Shown here: positions 24,180 through 35,319 of the stretch, in pieces
Layout: every line of letters starts with the position of its first letter
Position numbering within the stretch: the first letter of the stretch is position 1
Assembly: GCA_019649035.1 (NCBI GenBank)
Contig: BMAT01004195.1
Span: 82,817-139,946, forward strand
Reading direction: 5' to 3'
DNA: 57,130 bases
Source of the DNA: Elysia marginata
Lineage: Eukaryota > Mollusca > Gastropoda > Plakobranchidae
Translations under genes and position numbers: made by a program
Notes under the pieces: generated by a model
What the model was told of the DNA's origin: nothing
Databases searched by the model: none
Seen by the model: the letters and a program-made list of their open reading frames with translations, nothing else

Positions 24180-25085
24180 AATTAATTAGTATTTGAAATT
24201 GGTATTACAGGTCTGTTTGGGCAGTATGGTTTTATTGAAGCTTCTAATTGTAAAAAAAAACTTAACTTTACTGAAATATTTTTGACAGACGCTTATGAAG
24301 CTCTATCGGAAGAAACTGTTACTGCTTTAAATTTAGGACACCGCGAATACTGTTTGAGCGGCCGTTTTTTTTTTTTTGTTCTTTAAGAAGCGAGCATTGA
24401 TTCTGCCAGGTTAGTTTTTGTGTTGGGTTTTTACAAAAAAGTTTTTATCCTATAATACCAGTTAAAGATAGAAACAAATGATTTTTGTTTTAGTAATTCT
24501 ATCTATGAGGAATCTAGATTTTTTCTTTTTTTTTTGTCATTACAATAAATGTTAGACGAGTTGAACACCTCTAACGCAATACCATCAGGGTTCGACCTAA
24601 TGAACTACTGTTAATTTTTTTTTTAAAAACTTCAACAAGAATTAACAAAAAAAAATGCTTGAATCCCAAATTCAAAGCGAACAAATTGAAAAATGCGAAA
24701 TAGACTTTTTTTAGGCTGTTTAATACAGTTTTGATGTTTCAAAAAAGGATAGCTCATAGCAATACAACACGAGCACGGGAATATCCGATACGAACCGTTA
24801 TAAATATATTTATGGTCAATGAATTCGGTATGGAAATCGACAGGGTGTCATACGACCTCCTTTTCCAAGGTCCACAAGCCGTCAACAAATCTAACTTATT
24901 ATGCTCTAGATTTTGCCCATTCACCCGAAGGTCAAATCATATACATCTGTTCAATTATCACATTCATGAACAAAAATGCCTCTCGTAAGCCCAAAATAAA
25001 ATGAACTCTTTCGTTCTAAAAACAACCTTATTTCTCTATGCACTCGGCAGCTCGGCAGCTCATCGGACGACTGATCGTATTGCTG
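24180..25085. other. AT-rich stretch, no gene recognised
   Basis: T runs near 24365 and 24530. The 24731-24988 open frame has no family motif. Confidence 0.4.
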
Positions 25086-25170
25086 GTAGATAATAGATAA
25101 GTAGATAGATAGATCAGATAGATAGATAGATAGACAGGTAGATAGGCAGACAGGCAGATAAATAGATAAA
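25086..25170. repeat. (GATA)n microsatellite, interrupted
   Basis: GATA/GACA/GGCA tetranucleotide units. A tandem GCAGCTCG duplication lies just upstream at about 25045-25062. Confidence 0.9.
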
Positions 25171-25179
25171 GAAATAGAG

Positions 25180-27255
25180 ATTAGGCCATCAAACTGTGAT
25201 GATTATTCCGCGAAAGAAGAGGGCAGTCTCGGGCAAAGTAAAAATTTGCAATGTGAAATTTATCTCCTTCTTATGATAGACTACCTCTCGCCGTGAAAGC
25301 TGTAAGTGTTAACAAGCTTAGACTAAATTTCTGACAAATTTAATACGCAAAAGAAGAAGGGAAGAGTGTTCAAAAAATGTTGACGTAAACTGGTAAATAG
25401 GAGGATATCTGTTGGTGTATGTACATTGAAAATGTGTTAAGAGAGAGAGGAGTAAGACAACATTACACATGTATATTTCGGCCCAAAACTATTCTACAGC
25501 AAAAATGTTGAAACCTTTGGCAGATTGAGTCTTAGGCAAACTACACTCTTATCAGCTCGCATACAGTGGCATTAAGGGTAAGAAAACAGCTCAGTAATTT
25601 TAGCACCATGCTATTGAAAAGTCAACACAATTAACGTTATGGTTATTTTTTCCTTTAAATTTTCAAAGAGGGTGCTGATTCATAATACTTTATCTAGCGT
25701 CTTCTTTTTATTCTATGTACGCGTTGTGAATATTATGACCCAAGCTTTTATTGTACAAAACAATGGTAGCACGAGCCAGAAAATAATCTTTTTTTTTTCT
25801 TTAACGAAAACCATTCAACCCAAAAGAATTTTCTGGTCAGTTATTTATTGAATTTAAAATAAAATTTTTTTTGAAAAGAAGAGTCTATGCTGTTATTCTC
25901 TTGAAAAGGTAAAATGTTCGGATCGAGACATGATAATAATAAAAAAAAATAATTATGAAAGTTGGAAATTCAATGTCACGTTCTTCAGTGTTCTGTTTTA
26001 GCCAGTACTGGGTGTTTATGACAGCCCAGGACCAGAGCACCTACAACACTTAGAATACCTATCTTTATTATTCTATATCCTTGCATTGAGAATCGCATGA
26101 AGAAACTTGGAACTCTTGGACGTTTTTAATAATAATTTATCCTGAAAGGATACTACATTGATTTTTATACCTGGATTTATTTGAATTTCAGGATAGATTC
26201 GGGACAATACAACTGAAACTATAGCACGCATAAAACGGATTTCGTACAGGACTAGTTGACAATTATGAACTTTATGCAGTATTTTATTTAATAAGTATAG
26301 TTTATAATATTACAAAAGAAAATAAAAAAAGAATGAAACTATTTTTTCTTCTGCTACAAAAGTTGAGGTTTCAAATCTTTACATGGAACCAAATTCTTCT
26401 GTCGTATATCTTCGTGCATGTAGAATCTTGTTTTAGAATAAAATGCTAATTCCCTTAAAATCTTTAAAACTTATATTTCATTTATAACAGTAAGAAGGTT
26501 TCCACTTTAAAATAGACGGCGGACAGAGCTAATGAAAATTCTTTTCATCTTTTCATCTTACGTTTTAGCGATTACGTTAGCGATACTTGTATACCTGATA
26601 ACATAGCTACCAGATCATTTATATGTTGAGGAAAATCAAACTATTTTATTTATTTTCCTTTGATCTTTTCATGTTTTTGTTATGTGTATTTCCGTGTAGA
26701 CCTCTAAAATCATAATACTCGTCCAATAATTTCTTATGTAAAATTCACAAATTACTTGGTGAGCATATTATACTTCTTGCCTTTTATCAACTTTTGGGTA
26801 GGAAATGCGGTGTTATACCATGTTAACCTAGGTCTAGACATTTATAATCATAAAGGACGCTTGACTCTGATTTCAACGAATTTCATGTCGCAAATTAGAC
26901 TAGATTAACGCTTGAAAAAAGAGGAAGCCTAAATTTTGCCCTATGCCGTGGAATTTACTAGTCTAAAATGTCGACCTAAACTTTCACGCTGTCTGTAACT
27001 GGACCACGGCGTAAATTTCGAGCGTAAGTATAATTTCTTACTTTAAAAAAAAAACGATGTTGAGTTTTCCAACCTCAAAGTCATTTATTATTTTATATCA
27101 CTCCCTTAAAATGTTCAGGGAAAGGATTTTCGACTCATAAGTTCAATCCTATGACATATATACAATAATTTTTGTCTACGACTTCATGTCGCAGTACATT
27201 CCGTGAGCCCCTGCTGTGAAAAATTAAAAAAAAACAATTGAAAATGTAAAACTTT
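25180..27255. other. AT-rich stretch, nothing recognised
   Basis: No simple repeats of note. The 25639-25851 open frame is hydrophobic and AT-driven. Confidence 0.4.
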
Positions 27256-27259
27256 AGTT

Positions 27260-27445
27260 TCAGATTAGACTTGAGCAAAGCCCTGGTGGCGGACTACAGA
27301 TATTTAAAGTATATTTTTTCGGTGGCCTTGCATTTAAATTTAACTGAAAATCGCATGTGTTTCTTTTTTCCTCAAATGTTTGTTGTTGAAATAAAGAGAA
27401 GACATGTTCTAGACATTTAGAGCTTAGAAGGCATTGATTAGCCAT
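27260..27445 (-). CDS. Small ATG-initiated ORF, product unknown
   Basis: A 61-residue ORF begins at ATG 27443-27445 and starts MANQCLLSSKCLEHVFSLFQ. It continues QQQTFEEKRNTCDFQLNLNA and ends in a Pro/Cys-rich segment (RPPKKYTLNICSPPPGLCSS). It has six cysteines and no signal peptide or membrane segment. Composition is more balanced than that of random AT-rich frames nearby. At this length it remains compatible with chance. No promoter or poly(A) signal was identified. Confidence 0.13.
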   Translation of the reverse strand: MANQCLLSSKCLEHVFSLFQQQTFEEKRNTCDFQLNLNARPPKKYTLNICSPPPGLCSSLI

Positions 27446-27449
27446 GTCC

Positions 27450-29400
27450 TAATGCATCGAAATTTACTGCATATTCATAAAGATCTCCCCATATCGTCGC
27501 AGCACCTCTAATCTGAAGTAGACCTGGGCCCAGATCTAGACAGATCTATCAATCTATTAGTATAAAGAACCCGATTTGGTGTGCTAGACAGATAAAACAG
27601 CCTTCGGTATAGAATTGGTTTTACGGTATTAGATAAATAACTTAGGGCATTTAGGTTATTTGATTAGGAATACTAATGTACGAGATTCTGGGACTGTTTA
27701 TTTCGTTCTAGAATCAAGTTTCTACCGATGATAAACGTAACCGATGACAATTTGTCTTTTAATAAAGGTTGCATTTCACTTAGCTGACTTGAATAAGGAA
27801 AACTTCAAAGAATAGTTTATCTATGGGTATATAAAGTTAATGTGCTTTACAGTTATCAAAATGGTTTTATTAGATTCCTCAGTTAACATGATTTCTGTAG
27901 GATATCAGCTGGGGCTGCCTGACCGGAACTGGCCAGCGAATTTCGTACAAAACACAAATCTCTAAATTCGTTTCGGTGGTTCGGGGAATTTCCGTTTTTT
28001 TCAGGCGTAGTAACGCTAGGCTATGCCAAAAATTTCCACATGAATATCGACTAGTCTGTTAAGATAAACTAAAACTAGCTATGACAATTTCGGACCTAAG
28101 CCTACGACTTCTCCAAGAATTCCAGTCTAAGAAAACCACTCTTCAATGGCGGTCATATCAGCTCCTCATATTTTAACAGATAATGCAACCCTCTCTGTAA
28201 ATGTTGCAATGCCTTTTTGTATGTATCCTGTTTGCGCCTGCGTACCCTACAAAAACCGATCAAGTGATCGATGTAATAGAAAATATTTCTTAGATTGTTA
28301 TTCAGAAAACTAGGTACAAGTAATCCTTAATTTCACTTAAGTCTAATGGCACGTACAGCATTGGTTAAGAAAAGTAATTTATTTTACGTGTTTGACTCTA
28401 GTTCCCACCCTACGGCATTATGTTTTAATAAGACAAACATCTTTTAAGCTTGGCTCAAAATTTTTCAGAGTTTGGTTCTCAGTCAATCCTATTAAACTGA
28501 ACTTTTAATTTTTTTTCCTCAGGACTCGTGTGATTTTTAAGCTTGTCTTCTTTGCCGTTTTCATGAGAAAATCTTAGGAAGATAAAATTTTGACCTAATG
28601 ACTAGATTTAAGCATAATGTCAATTACCCGGATTAGGCCTCGTTATATTTATGATACTCGGTATATTCATGAAAAAAATTATTTAGCAAAATAATATTAG
28701 TTTGGTAGGTGAGAAAAAGTAAATTACTAATATTTTTTTGTTTTTATTATGTAGGCAAACTGGGCAAATTATGCACAAGACACCTTGATTGGTTTAATAT
28801 TTAAGTTTGTCCAATAAAATAATTTTTTTACTTCCTTCGAGAAGAAATATTCCCCAGTATAAAAGCTAGAATATTAATAAAATGATGTTCTTTTTTTAAA
28901 GGCACAACTTTATATTAATAGTAACTAGATTTATAGGTGAAAACTTTGAGTCGTGTTTAACTTATCCCGGTTCTTTCAGGTCTTTTTGCTCACAGAGTTT
29001 ATAAATGAATTAAGAAATAAATTTTAAAAAATTACAACTATGTTTTTTTCAAATCTCGTTTTTGTCTATACTTAGAATGCATTACTTAAACATTCAATGC
29101 TTTTTCTTAAAAAATTGACAGCAACAACTGCAGACCAGTGGTACAAAATATCTCTTATACAGGCATACCACAATCGTTATTATAAGCATCCGACTATGAG
29201 CCAGTGAGATGAAAGGTATTATCAGTATTCTAGGAGGAACGGCTTTGTAACCTCTTCTACATCTGTGTGTTCAGAAGGTATATTGATTGGCAAACGTCTT
29301 CCGCGGAACCTATGTAAAACTCTAGAAGCATTATAGGGGACTAAACCTAACAAAAACTCTTTATTACTATACTATTCAACTAGGAACAAATTAAACCAAC
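27450..29400. other. AT-rich stretch, no gene recognised
   Basis: AGATCTAGACAGATCT lies at about 27533-27548. T-rich runs occur near 29410-29460. Confidence 0.4.
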
Positions 29401-29536
29401 CGCGATTTTTTCTTTTTTTTTTTTTGTCTTCTTCTCAATGCCTTTTTTTTTCTTTTTAGCTTTTCATCAAAAGATTAGCTTACTAGACTGCATCGTGTGT
29501 TTTGCTAATACAAGACTTGTTTTTTTTTCACTGTAG

Positions 29537-29652
29537 ATCTGGATGAGAGAGGCAAAAATCCTTTAAGGAAACATGGCGCGAAGAAAATCAACAACAAACA
29601 AGACTATTCCGATGGGTTATTGGAGAAAACCATGGATCAGAAAAAGAACTAA
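29537..29652 (+). CDS. Candidate terminal exon, product unknown
   Basis: A very strong acceptor (nine T, then CACTGTAG, AG at 29535-29536) precedes a 116-bp block. With two leading bases it reads 37 codons to TAA at 29650-29652. The peptide is highly charged (LDERGKNPLRKHGAKKINNK, then QDYSDGLLEKTMDQKKN), as in a hydrophilic C-terminus. A second frame from ATG 29573 is also open for 40 codons (MARRKSTTNKTIPMGYWRKP...). Only one of these can be real. No protein family is recognised, and the block is continuous with the coding-like region that follows. Confidence 0.22.
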
Positions 29653-29713
29653 CACGAATCGTGACAGAGGCGACGGAGAACCCCCGTCAATCTAAAAGTG
29701 CTAATGATAAACA

Positions 29714-30013
29714 GTGCATACTTGCATATTGACAAGCCGGGCGTATTACCTCAGACCTAGAGATTTATCATCCCTCAAGAAGGACTGGGCAAGCGCTTTT
29801 TTCCCATACGGAGTGCTAAACGATGTAAAACTGGCCTCCGAAGGTCAGGAGTATCGATTGATTCAAGTACTTCCAAGGGTTATGGAAACTTTTCCCAGAC
29901 AGCTTGAGTCTCTGAGCAGATTTTTCATGTTTGTACATTTGGACTTCATGTGGTGGAAGAACGTCAAAAAAATAAAGATCAGGATTTTCATACGCTACAC
30001 GCCAAAAATTTAA
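29714..30013 (+). CDS. 99-codon open frame, coding-like, product unknown
   Basis: From about 29714 a frame stays open to 30013, just before a TATC microsatellite. It is unusually coding-like for this window (DLSSLKKDWASAFFPYGVLN, then DVKLASEGQEYRLIQVLPRV and METFPRQLESLSRFFMFVHL). No domain, signal peptide or clear membrane segment is visible, and the first residue is not a convincing start. An acceptor-like CCTCAG lies at about 29746-29751. A minus-strand frame (29816-30043) is also open. With the preceding block it makes a region of about 480 bp that may be an exon pair or an unrecognised transposon fragment. Confidence 0.2.
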   Translation: MHTCILTSRAYYLRPRDLSSLKKDWASAFFPYGVLNDVKLASEGQEYRLIQVLPRVMETFPRQLESLSRFFMFVHLDFMWWKNVKKIKIRIFIRYTPKI

Positions 30014-30045
30014 ATATCTTTTGGGTTTTTTCTTCATATACATCT

Positions 30046-30231
30046 ATCAATCTGTCCATCTATCATTACATAAAATACTCGAAATCTATCTATCCATCGA
30101 TCGTTCTATCTATCTATCATTCTATCATTATATCTGATTATCGTATTCAAGCTCCATTATCAAATATTATGTTGGGCACTTTCTTCTGTTGTACGAATAC
30201 TAGATTCTTACGTGAGTATCTATCTATCTGT

Positions 30232-30299
<68 letters not shown>

Positions 30300-30330
30300 T
30301 TATCTGCCTGTTTGTCGATCTATCTATTTA
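30046..30330. repeat. (TATC)n tetranucleotide tract
   Basis: TATC/CATC units are interrupted by about 90 bp of ordinary sequence (about 30130-30215). A pure block follows at about 30232-30298, with flanking TGTC and TGCC variants. Confidence 0.95.
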
Positions 30331-30369
30331 ACTATCATCAAAATTTTAATGGTATTAGCCTAAGTGGTT

Positions 30370-30492
30370 GTACTGCTGCTGCTGCTGCTTATGATGATGA
30401 TGATGATGATGATGATTATGATCATGATTATGATGATGATGGTGATTATGAAGATGATGATGATGATGACAAGGAGGAGGAGAATTAGGAGG
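30370..30492. repeat. Compound CTG / GAT / GGA trinucleotide tract
   Basis: A few CTG triplets, then (GAT)n with TATGAT variants, then (GGA)n. Poly-Met and poly-His open frames are artefacts. Confidence 0.95.
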
Positions 30493-30599
30493 AGAAGGGG
30501 GCTGAGGAAAACATCTAGGAAGGCATATCTCTATCTTTTCTCCCCCAGTGAAAGAAGCTGACAATAAACAATACAAAGAGGTTCTTTTACAAAGTCAAC

Positions 30600-31450
30600 T
30601 GTTCTTTGATTAATATGTGTCAAAGGAGCCTTTGGGGAACTTCTTCAACGCCTTGTTCCAATTGCGACGGTTGTAGGCAAATCCCTCGGTTATAAACAAA
30701 CTTTTCAATATGCGCTCAACTACTCTTTGTTCCCATTTCATCCACTTTTCATCCTTAAGTTTTTTCCGTCTTTTATTTCTTTGCAATAAAGAGACCATTA
30801 ATCTTGGCATTATTATGTATGCACAATCTGAGCTTCCTCGTCTACACGGTAGTTGACAAATCCTTGTTGCATCTTACTTTCTGCGTAAAGGTTTGTCGAA
30901 TACCGCCAGTTATGATATTAATATTAGTTTGTTTATATGTCATGCCTGCGATTTTTTCAAGGACACCTTATCCAAATAAATTGGACTCTATTGAGCTGCT
31001 GCGTTTAGTGTAGGCCTACGGGGTTCGCTGGCATTCAAGTGAACCGAAAGGATCAGTGAACCCAGCACCTTGACCTTGTACTTAAAAGAGACGATTTGTA
31101 CCCTAAACGCCTGTCACCTTACACAGAGCTTTGAGCGTTATCTGCTAAGGACTGTAAGATGGTATAGCTTTAATAAGGTAATTGAAGTAATCAGCACGTA
31201 ATATTTTTTTCTACTGCTATTCATCGACTTAAAAAAAATTTGTCCGACACTCGCTATAGTATAATGCGGTTGACTAGCCAGTTAACGTGTAGTCCTTGTT
31301 ATATGCAGATAACCAATCAAATATTACATAATGCTGGCAAAATGTTGTTACGATCATCTTAAGCACCACCAACGAAGATTAAAAAAAAACTCAGTTCACT
31401 TTTAAGAACTCTTAAGCGCAAAATTTCCAAATCAATGTCTTAGCCGAGCA
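30600..31450. other. Intergenic or intronic stretch
   Basis: The minus-strand frame 30610-30810 is basic (QRNKRRKKLKDEKWMKWEQR) and open for 66 codons, but I recognise no family. A GC-richer patch at 31010-31130 begins with TAGGCCTA. Confidence 0.35.
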
Positions 31451-31491
31451 TGTATAAAGCAACAGCTGATTAAAATCAACTTTAAGTTACA

Positions 31492-31707
31492 ATGATTTTG
31501 ACCTATATCTCCAAAATGTCACGTGGGTTTTGGGGTCAGTGGGGGTTACCATTCATTAACCTCTTTCTCATTCCCGCCATTCCATGTTTAATTTTATGTT
31601 ACGCGAGCGTCAATAGGTCTAGAAAAGTAGCAGCATTTCATTGGTTGGTAGAAAAAGTAATGGCGGATTTTATTTGGGGTGCTGAATTAGATACTAGAGA
31701 CCTTTAG
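31492..31707 (+). CDS. ATG ORF with one predicted membrane segment, product unknown
   Basis: ATG at 31492 opens 71 codons. TATAAAG lies at 31453-31459, about 35 bp upstream. The peptide begins MILTYISKMSRGFWGQWGLP, then has a hydrophobic stretch (FINLFLIPAIPCLILCYASV) long enough to span a membrane, then a basic and mixed tail. The last 16 codons run into the left terminal repeat of the neighbouring foldback element, and the stop lies in its hairpin arm. Any real protein would therefore have its C-terminus supplied by the insertion. No family is recognised. Confidence 0.17.
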   Translation: MILTYISKMSRGFWGQWGLPFINLFLIPAIPCLILCYASVNRSRKVAAFHWLVEKVMADFIWGAELDTRDL

Positions 31708-32396
31708 CACACGCACCGTATCTCAATACGCGTACGTGAAAATAGGGAAAGCAGATTGAGAAACTATAAAAATAATGAAACCAGTTTCTAAAAATAGAAT
31801 GTCTGTGGGTCTATTTTTAGAAACTGGTTTCATTATTTTTATAGTTTCTCAATCTGCTTTCCCGATTTTCACGTACGCGTAGTGAGACACGGTGCGTGTG
31901 CTAAAGGTCTCTATTATGTAAAAAATGTCACTTAAATGTCCTTGCTTCCTGGGGCTAGGCTGAAGATTTCATATACGGACTCTTATACACACATCTAGAT
32001 CTAGTCTTTTTGCATGTAAAAGAAATACTCTAATTATATTTTTCATGGCTATAAAGCACACTGGAAGTAACTATTTTGGGGTGTCGAATTTGAGAGACAA
32101 CTTTTCAGTTATTCTATTCTAGATCTGATTCTAGATATACCGAATGATCAACGAAAGCCCGTTAACACCGATACACCCGATCCCACTCCCACGGCAAGAC
32201 TAGAGAAGGAATCTGGCCTAATAAAAAGTATCGAGAGAAGTGGGGATTTCATAAAGTGCTGTGTCAAGCTGACCCAGGATCGAGTCCAAGGATGGAAACT
32301 TGGTTGGTGTCTTATTGGAATGATCTAGATCTTACTAAGGATGTTAAAAGTGACCCCAAATAACAACCCAAACAGTACCCCAAATAAAATCCGCCA
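31661..32396. mobile_element. Non-autonomous DNA-transposon-like element with 24-bp terminal inverted repeats
   Basis: TGGCGGATTTTATTTGGGGT plus four bases at 31661-31684 is repeated in inverted orientation at 32373-32396, with 23 of 24 positions matching. The ends lie 736 bp apart. A related word in direct orientation (TATTTTGGGGTGTCGAATTT, near 32073) and another inverted one (ACCCCAAATAA, near 32353) lie inside, giving subterminal repeats. A 219-bp foldback starts 10 bp inside the left terminus. No transposase frame and no clear target-site duplication were found. It fits a MITE/foldback type. The family is unknown. Confidence 0.6.
31695..31913. repeat. Long near-perfect palindrome: 103-bp arms, 13-nt loop
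   Basis: The left arm 31695-31797 pairs with the right arm 31811-31913 with only three mismatches that I can find, around the loop 31798-31810. The arms start TAGAGACCTTTAGCACACGC and end GTTTCTAAAAATAG. If transcribed, this would fold into a double-stranded RNA stem of about 100 bp. The very high arm identity suggests recent origin or continuing arm homogenisation. Confidence 0.95.
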
Positions 32397-32399
32397 CAA

Positions 32400-33790
32400 G
32401 GTGGTTTGTTGATCCCAATAGTCAGGTGACTATTTACGGGTAGAAATAGGTCAGAATCATTCAGAGTCTGCACGACAAAGGTGGGAATTTTCTTAATAAC
32501 TATGCCTGAAAAGGTTGCTTGCGAAAATCACGATGACATAATTGAAATGAAAGCATGGGGCTCAGTTTCCTTCGCGCTTTTTGTTCAAGTAGCATAGTTG
32601 TTCGTACAGAAAATTATTATAGTAATTTTTTCAATAATATATAAATATTATTCGATCAAATTCAATCCGTACGTACTGTTTTCACCGGAGTTTCAGATTA
32701 AGGTTTTTTTTCTCTGAGTTTTGACAATACATACATTGCTGTAGGGAGGTTGATAAAATGCTTCATTTGCCAGTGACCATGATAGCAGGGGTGTTTTCTC
32801 TCTGAGTGCTCCAAATAGTTGTGTTTCGACCAAAACAATAAGATAAACTGGACAGTAACAAAAGGAAATGTCAGCTATTAAATGAAAACTTTTCTTGTGG
32901 ATTTCACCTTGTTCCTAATCAAGTAAAACTCTTTACTTTAGCAAGCTGTAACAATAATTAAACAGTCACGTTTTCACCTATACCCATATCTCGTAAATAC
33001 CAATATGAAGTTTCAACAGTTTCATATTCCAAACAGCTTCCGGATTGCTATAATTTCACATGTACATAGAGATTTCGTTGAGCATGCGGCTTATGACCGT
33101 AATTCATATCTATTAAGGGCTGTATTAATGTATACCTCATGAAACGGGTTCTTGCGGTAAGAGAATACTGACAATTATGTAAGTAAAACATGCAACAAAG
33201 TGTTTTTAGAAAGCGATTTCTTAGAAGGAAAAAAAAACTTCACAACGTAAATTGGAAAAAAACATTTCTCTTATCTTTTACGAACGGCTTGTAGTATCAA
33301 CTACTATTCAATAAGAATGAATAATTGAGGAATATTTCATACGTTAAATCTTGAAAATTGTGATTTCTTTTAGTTTAACGTAACATTATTATCATAGTCT
33401 AAGGCATTTGAGTGTTATGTATTTATTAGGAAACTATAAGACCACTAAGAAGTGTAAAATAAAATAACATTGGGAAGTTAAAAAAAAGATATTGGCGCAT
33501 AAAGTGTTGCATTACCAACTTTCTTTTCAGGTTTTGCCTGGGTATATTAATTTGATAAGTAGAATGACTTTAAAAAAATAATTAGTATTGATTTAGAACC
33601 AAAAAATATAGATAGCCTATTTGAACAATACCATCTTGAATTGTATAGTACTATTTTATTACAGTAACTGGCGTTTTCAAGCGAAATAGCACCGTTGTAG
33701 TAATATAAATAAAAATCAATCAATGTTTAAACATTGCACTACTGCAAAAAAGTTCTTAAGAAATGAGGGGAATGGATTTTTCTTTTTTTA
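32400..33790. other. AT-rich stretch, no gene recognised
   Basis: A perfect 16-bp palindrome, CAATGTTTAAACATTG, lies at 33721-33736. Otherwise nothing structured was seen. Confidence 0.4.
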
Positions 33791-33798
33791 CCTCTAAG

Positions 33799-34025
33799 AA
33801 ACAGAGTATAACGGATCGCTCAGGGTGTTTGACAAATTAGATGTTACTTGGTGGGTGAGAAAAGAAGGTCAAAGATCCTTCAGTCTCACTGATACCCTGC
33901 TATTCAATCCGACAGCTCTTACGATTCCATTGTTTCAGTTAATTGATTTATGTAAGGAAAGAGTTGTACACACAACTACTACACATGATAAGAACGCTCC
34001 CATAAAGATTGTGGCTATTGACTAG
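33799..34025 (+). CDS. Best candidate 3' terminal exon in the window, product unknown
   Basis: A long pyrimidine tract (TTTTTCTTTTTTTACCTCTAAG, AG at 33797-33798, described here by its key bases) precedes a frame. With two leading bases the frame stays open for 74 codons to TAG at 34023-34025. The peptide has balanced composition: TEYNGSLRVFDKLDVTWWVR, KEGQRSFSLTDTLLFNPTAL, TIPLFQLIDLCKERVVHTTT, THDKNAPIKIVAID. Codon usage looks protein-like and GC content is above the flanks. There is no membrane segment. An in-frame stop lies at the acceptor itself, as expected where an intron ends. No upstream partner exon was found and no family is recognised, so it could still be chance or a pseudogene piece. 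Confidence 0.3.
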
Positions 34026-34029
34026 CTTT

Positions 34030-35295
34030 ACGAAGCTTTAGTACGTTTTCGTACGAATATCACAAAATGTACAATCTTACCGAACATCAGTCATGCCGGG
34101 CTCAAATTAAAACGCTTCAGGTTTTTTTCTATGACTAGATCTAGAACGTCTATAGACTTGATGGCAAAACAATTCCTCGCTTGGTTTCGTTTCGCACTAT
34201 TAGTTAATTGTTTTATATTTGAAACAAGTTGTTTTTGTTGTTGTTGTTGTTTTTTTTAGCCTGTGAACAAGTAAAAGAGTATTTCGAAAGATATTAACGT
34301 CAGAAAGAACAAAATAATGTAGTATATTTTGCATGGATATGCTCGCTAATGTTGCAATGACTATAATACCTGGATGGGTATTAAACGGAGCTCATTTGGT
34401 TTTTAAATCAAAGTTGTTATCATTTTTTACGTCAATAAGATAATCGTGTATTTGCTTTTTGTTGACGACACTTTACTTTTCAAAATACAAATTACTATCT
34501 TTTTCTCCGTTCAATTGTCTATCTTTCTACTCTGTTAATTAAACATTACTTGTTTTCAGCGATTACAGGTCAACTTTTTCCACATTATACAAAATTGTAA
34601 CTTCAGTTTCGCCCACTCATGCGGTTTCTTTGCGTATGGCTTAACTTTAAATTAGATCTTGGAAATCTTAAAATACTGCAAAGCAAAAGTGCGTACAGGA
34701 GTCAAGAGGAGGGGGGGAGGGTAGATAGATGGACTGACAAATTGTATTAGGTAACGGTGCGGCTTGGTTTGCAAAATGGTAGACATAGTAGATAGGTTTA
34801 CAGTAAACGGCCCCATTAATATATGGGCTTTTGTTTGAAGTCACTTGCATGCTGACGTGGGTCAATAACAACTGATCAATCACTGCCAGTTGTTCATTAG
34901 CATTAAGCATGCGCGGGCATTGTTATCTGTGTGTACAAAGTAAGCAGGAATTATATATGCCATCGCTCTTGAATTATGTTTGCTACTAAAATATTAGTTT
35001 TATAGGATCTAGTTGAAGGGAAAGTTAAGAAGCAATAATTGTCAATTAAAAACACGATTTGCTAGAAAAGAAAATACATGAGTATGATTTCAACTTGTAA
35101 CAAATGCTCGATCACTCTTCTCTCATAACACCCCTTCTCACCCCGTCCGAGTTTATACTCAGCGGGAAAACTAACATTAAAAATTAAGACGCGAATGGAG
35201 ATAAGGTCAACAAAAAGATGTTAGTTTGTACAGTGAGAAAAAAAACATTACCAAGTATTCAAAGCCTCACGAAGGTGCTGTTATGTTACTCGCAC
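34030..35295. other. AT-rich stretch, no gene recognised
   Basis: A short (GTT)n run lies at about 34230-34250. The 34668-34910 minus-strand frame carries no known motif. Confidence 0.4.
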
Positions 35296-35299
35296 TTCG

Positions 35300-35317
35300 C
35301 CCCCCCCCCCCCCCCCC
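35300..35317. repeat. Poly-C run (18 C)
   Basis: An uninterrupted run of 18 C, rare in AT-rich DNA and a likely site of length error. Confidence 0.97.
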
Positions 35318-35319
35318 AG

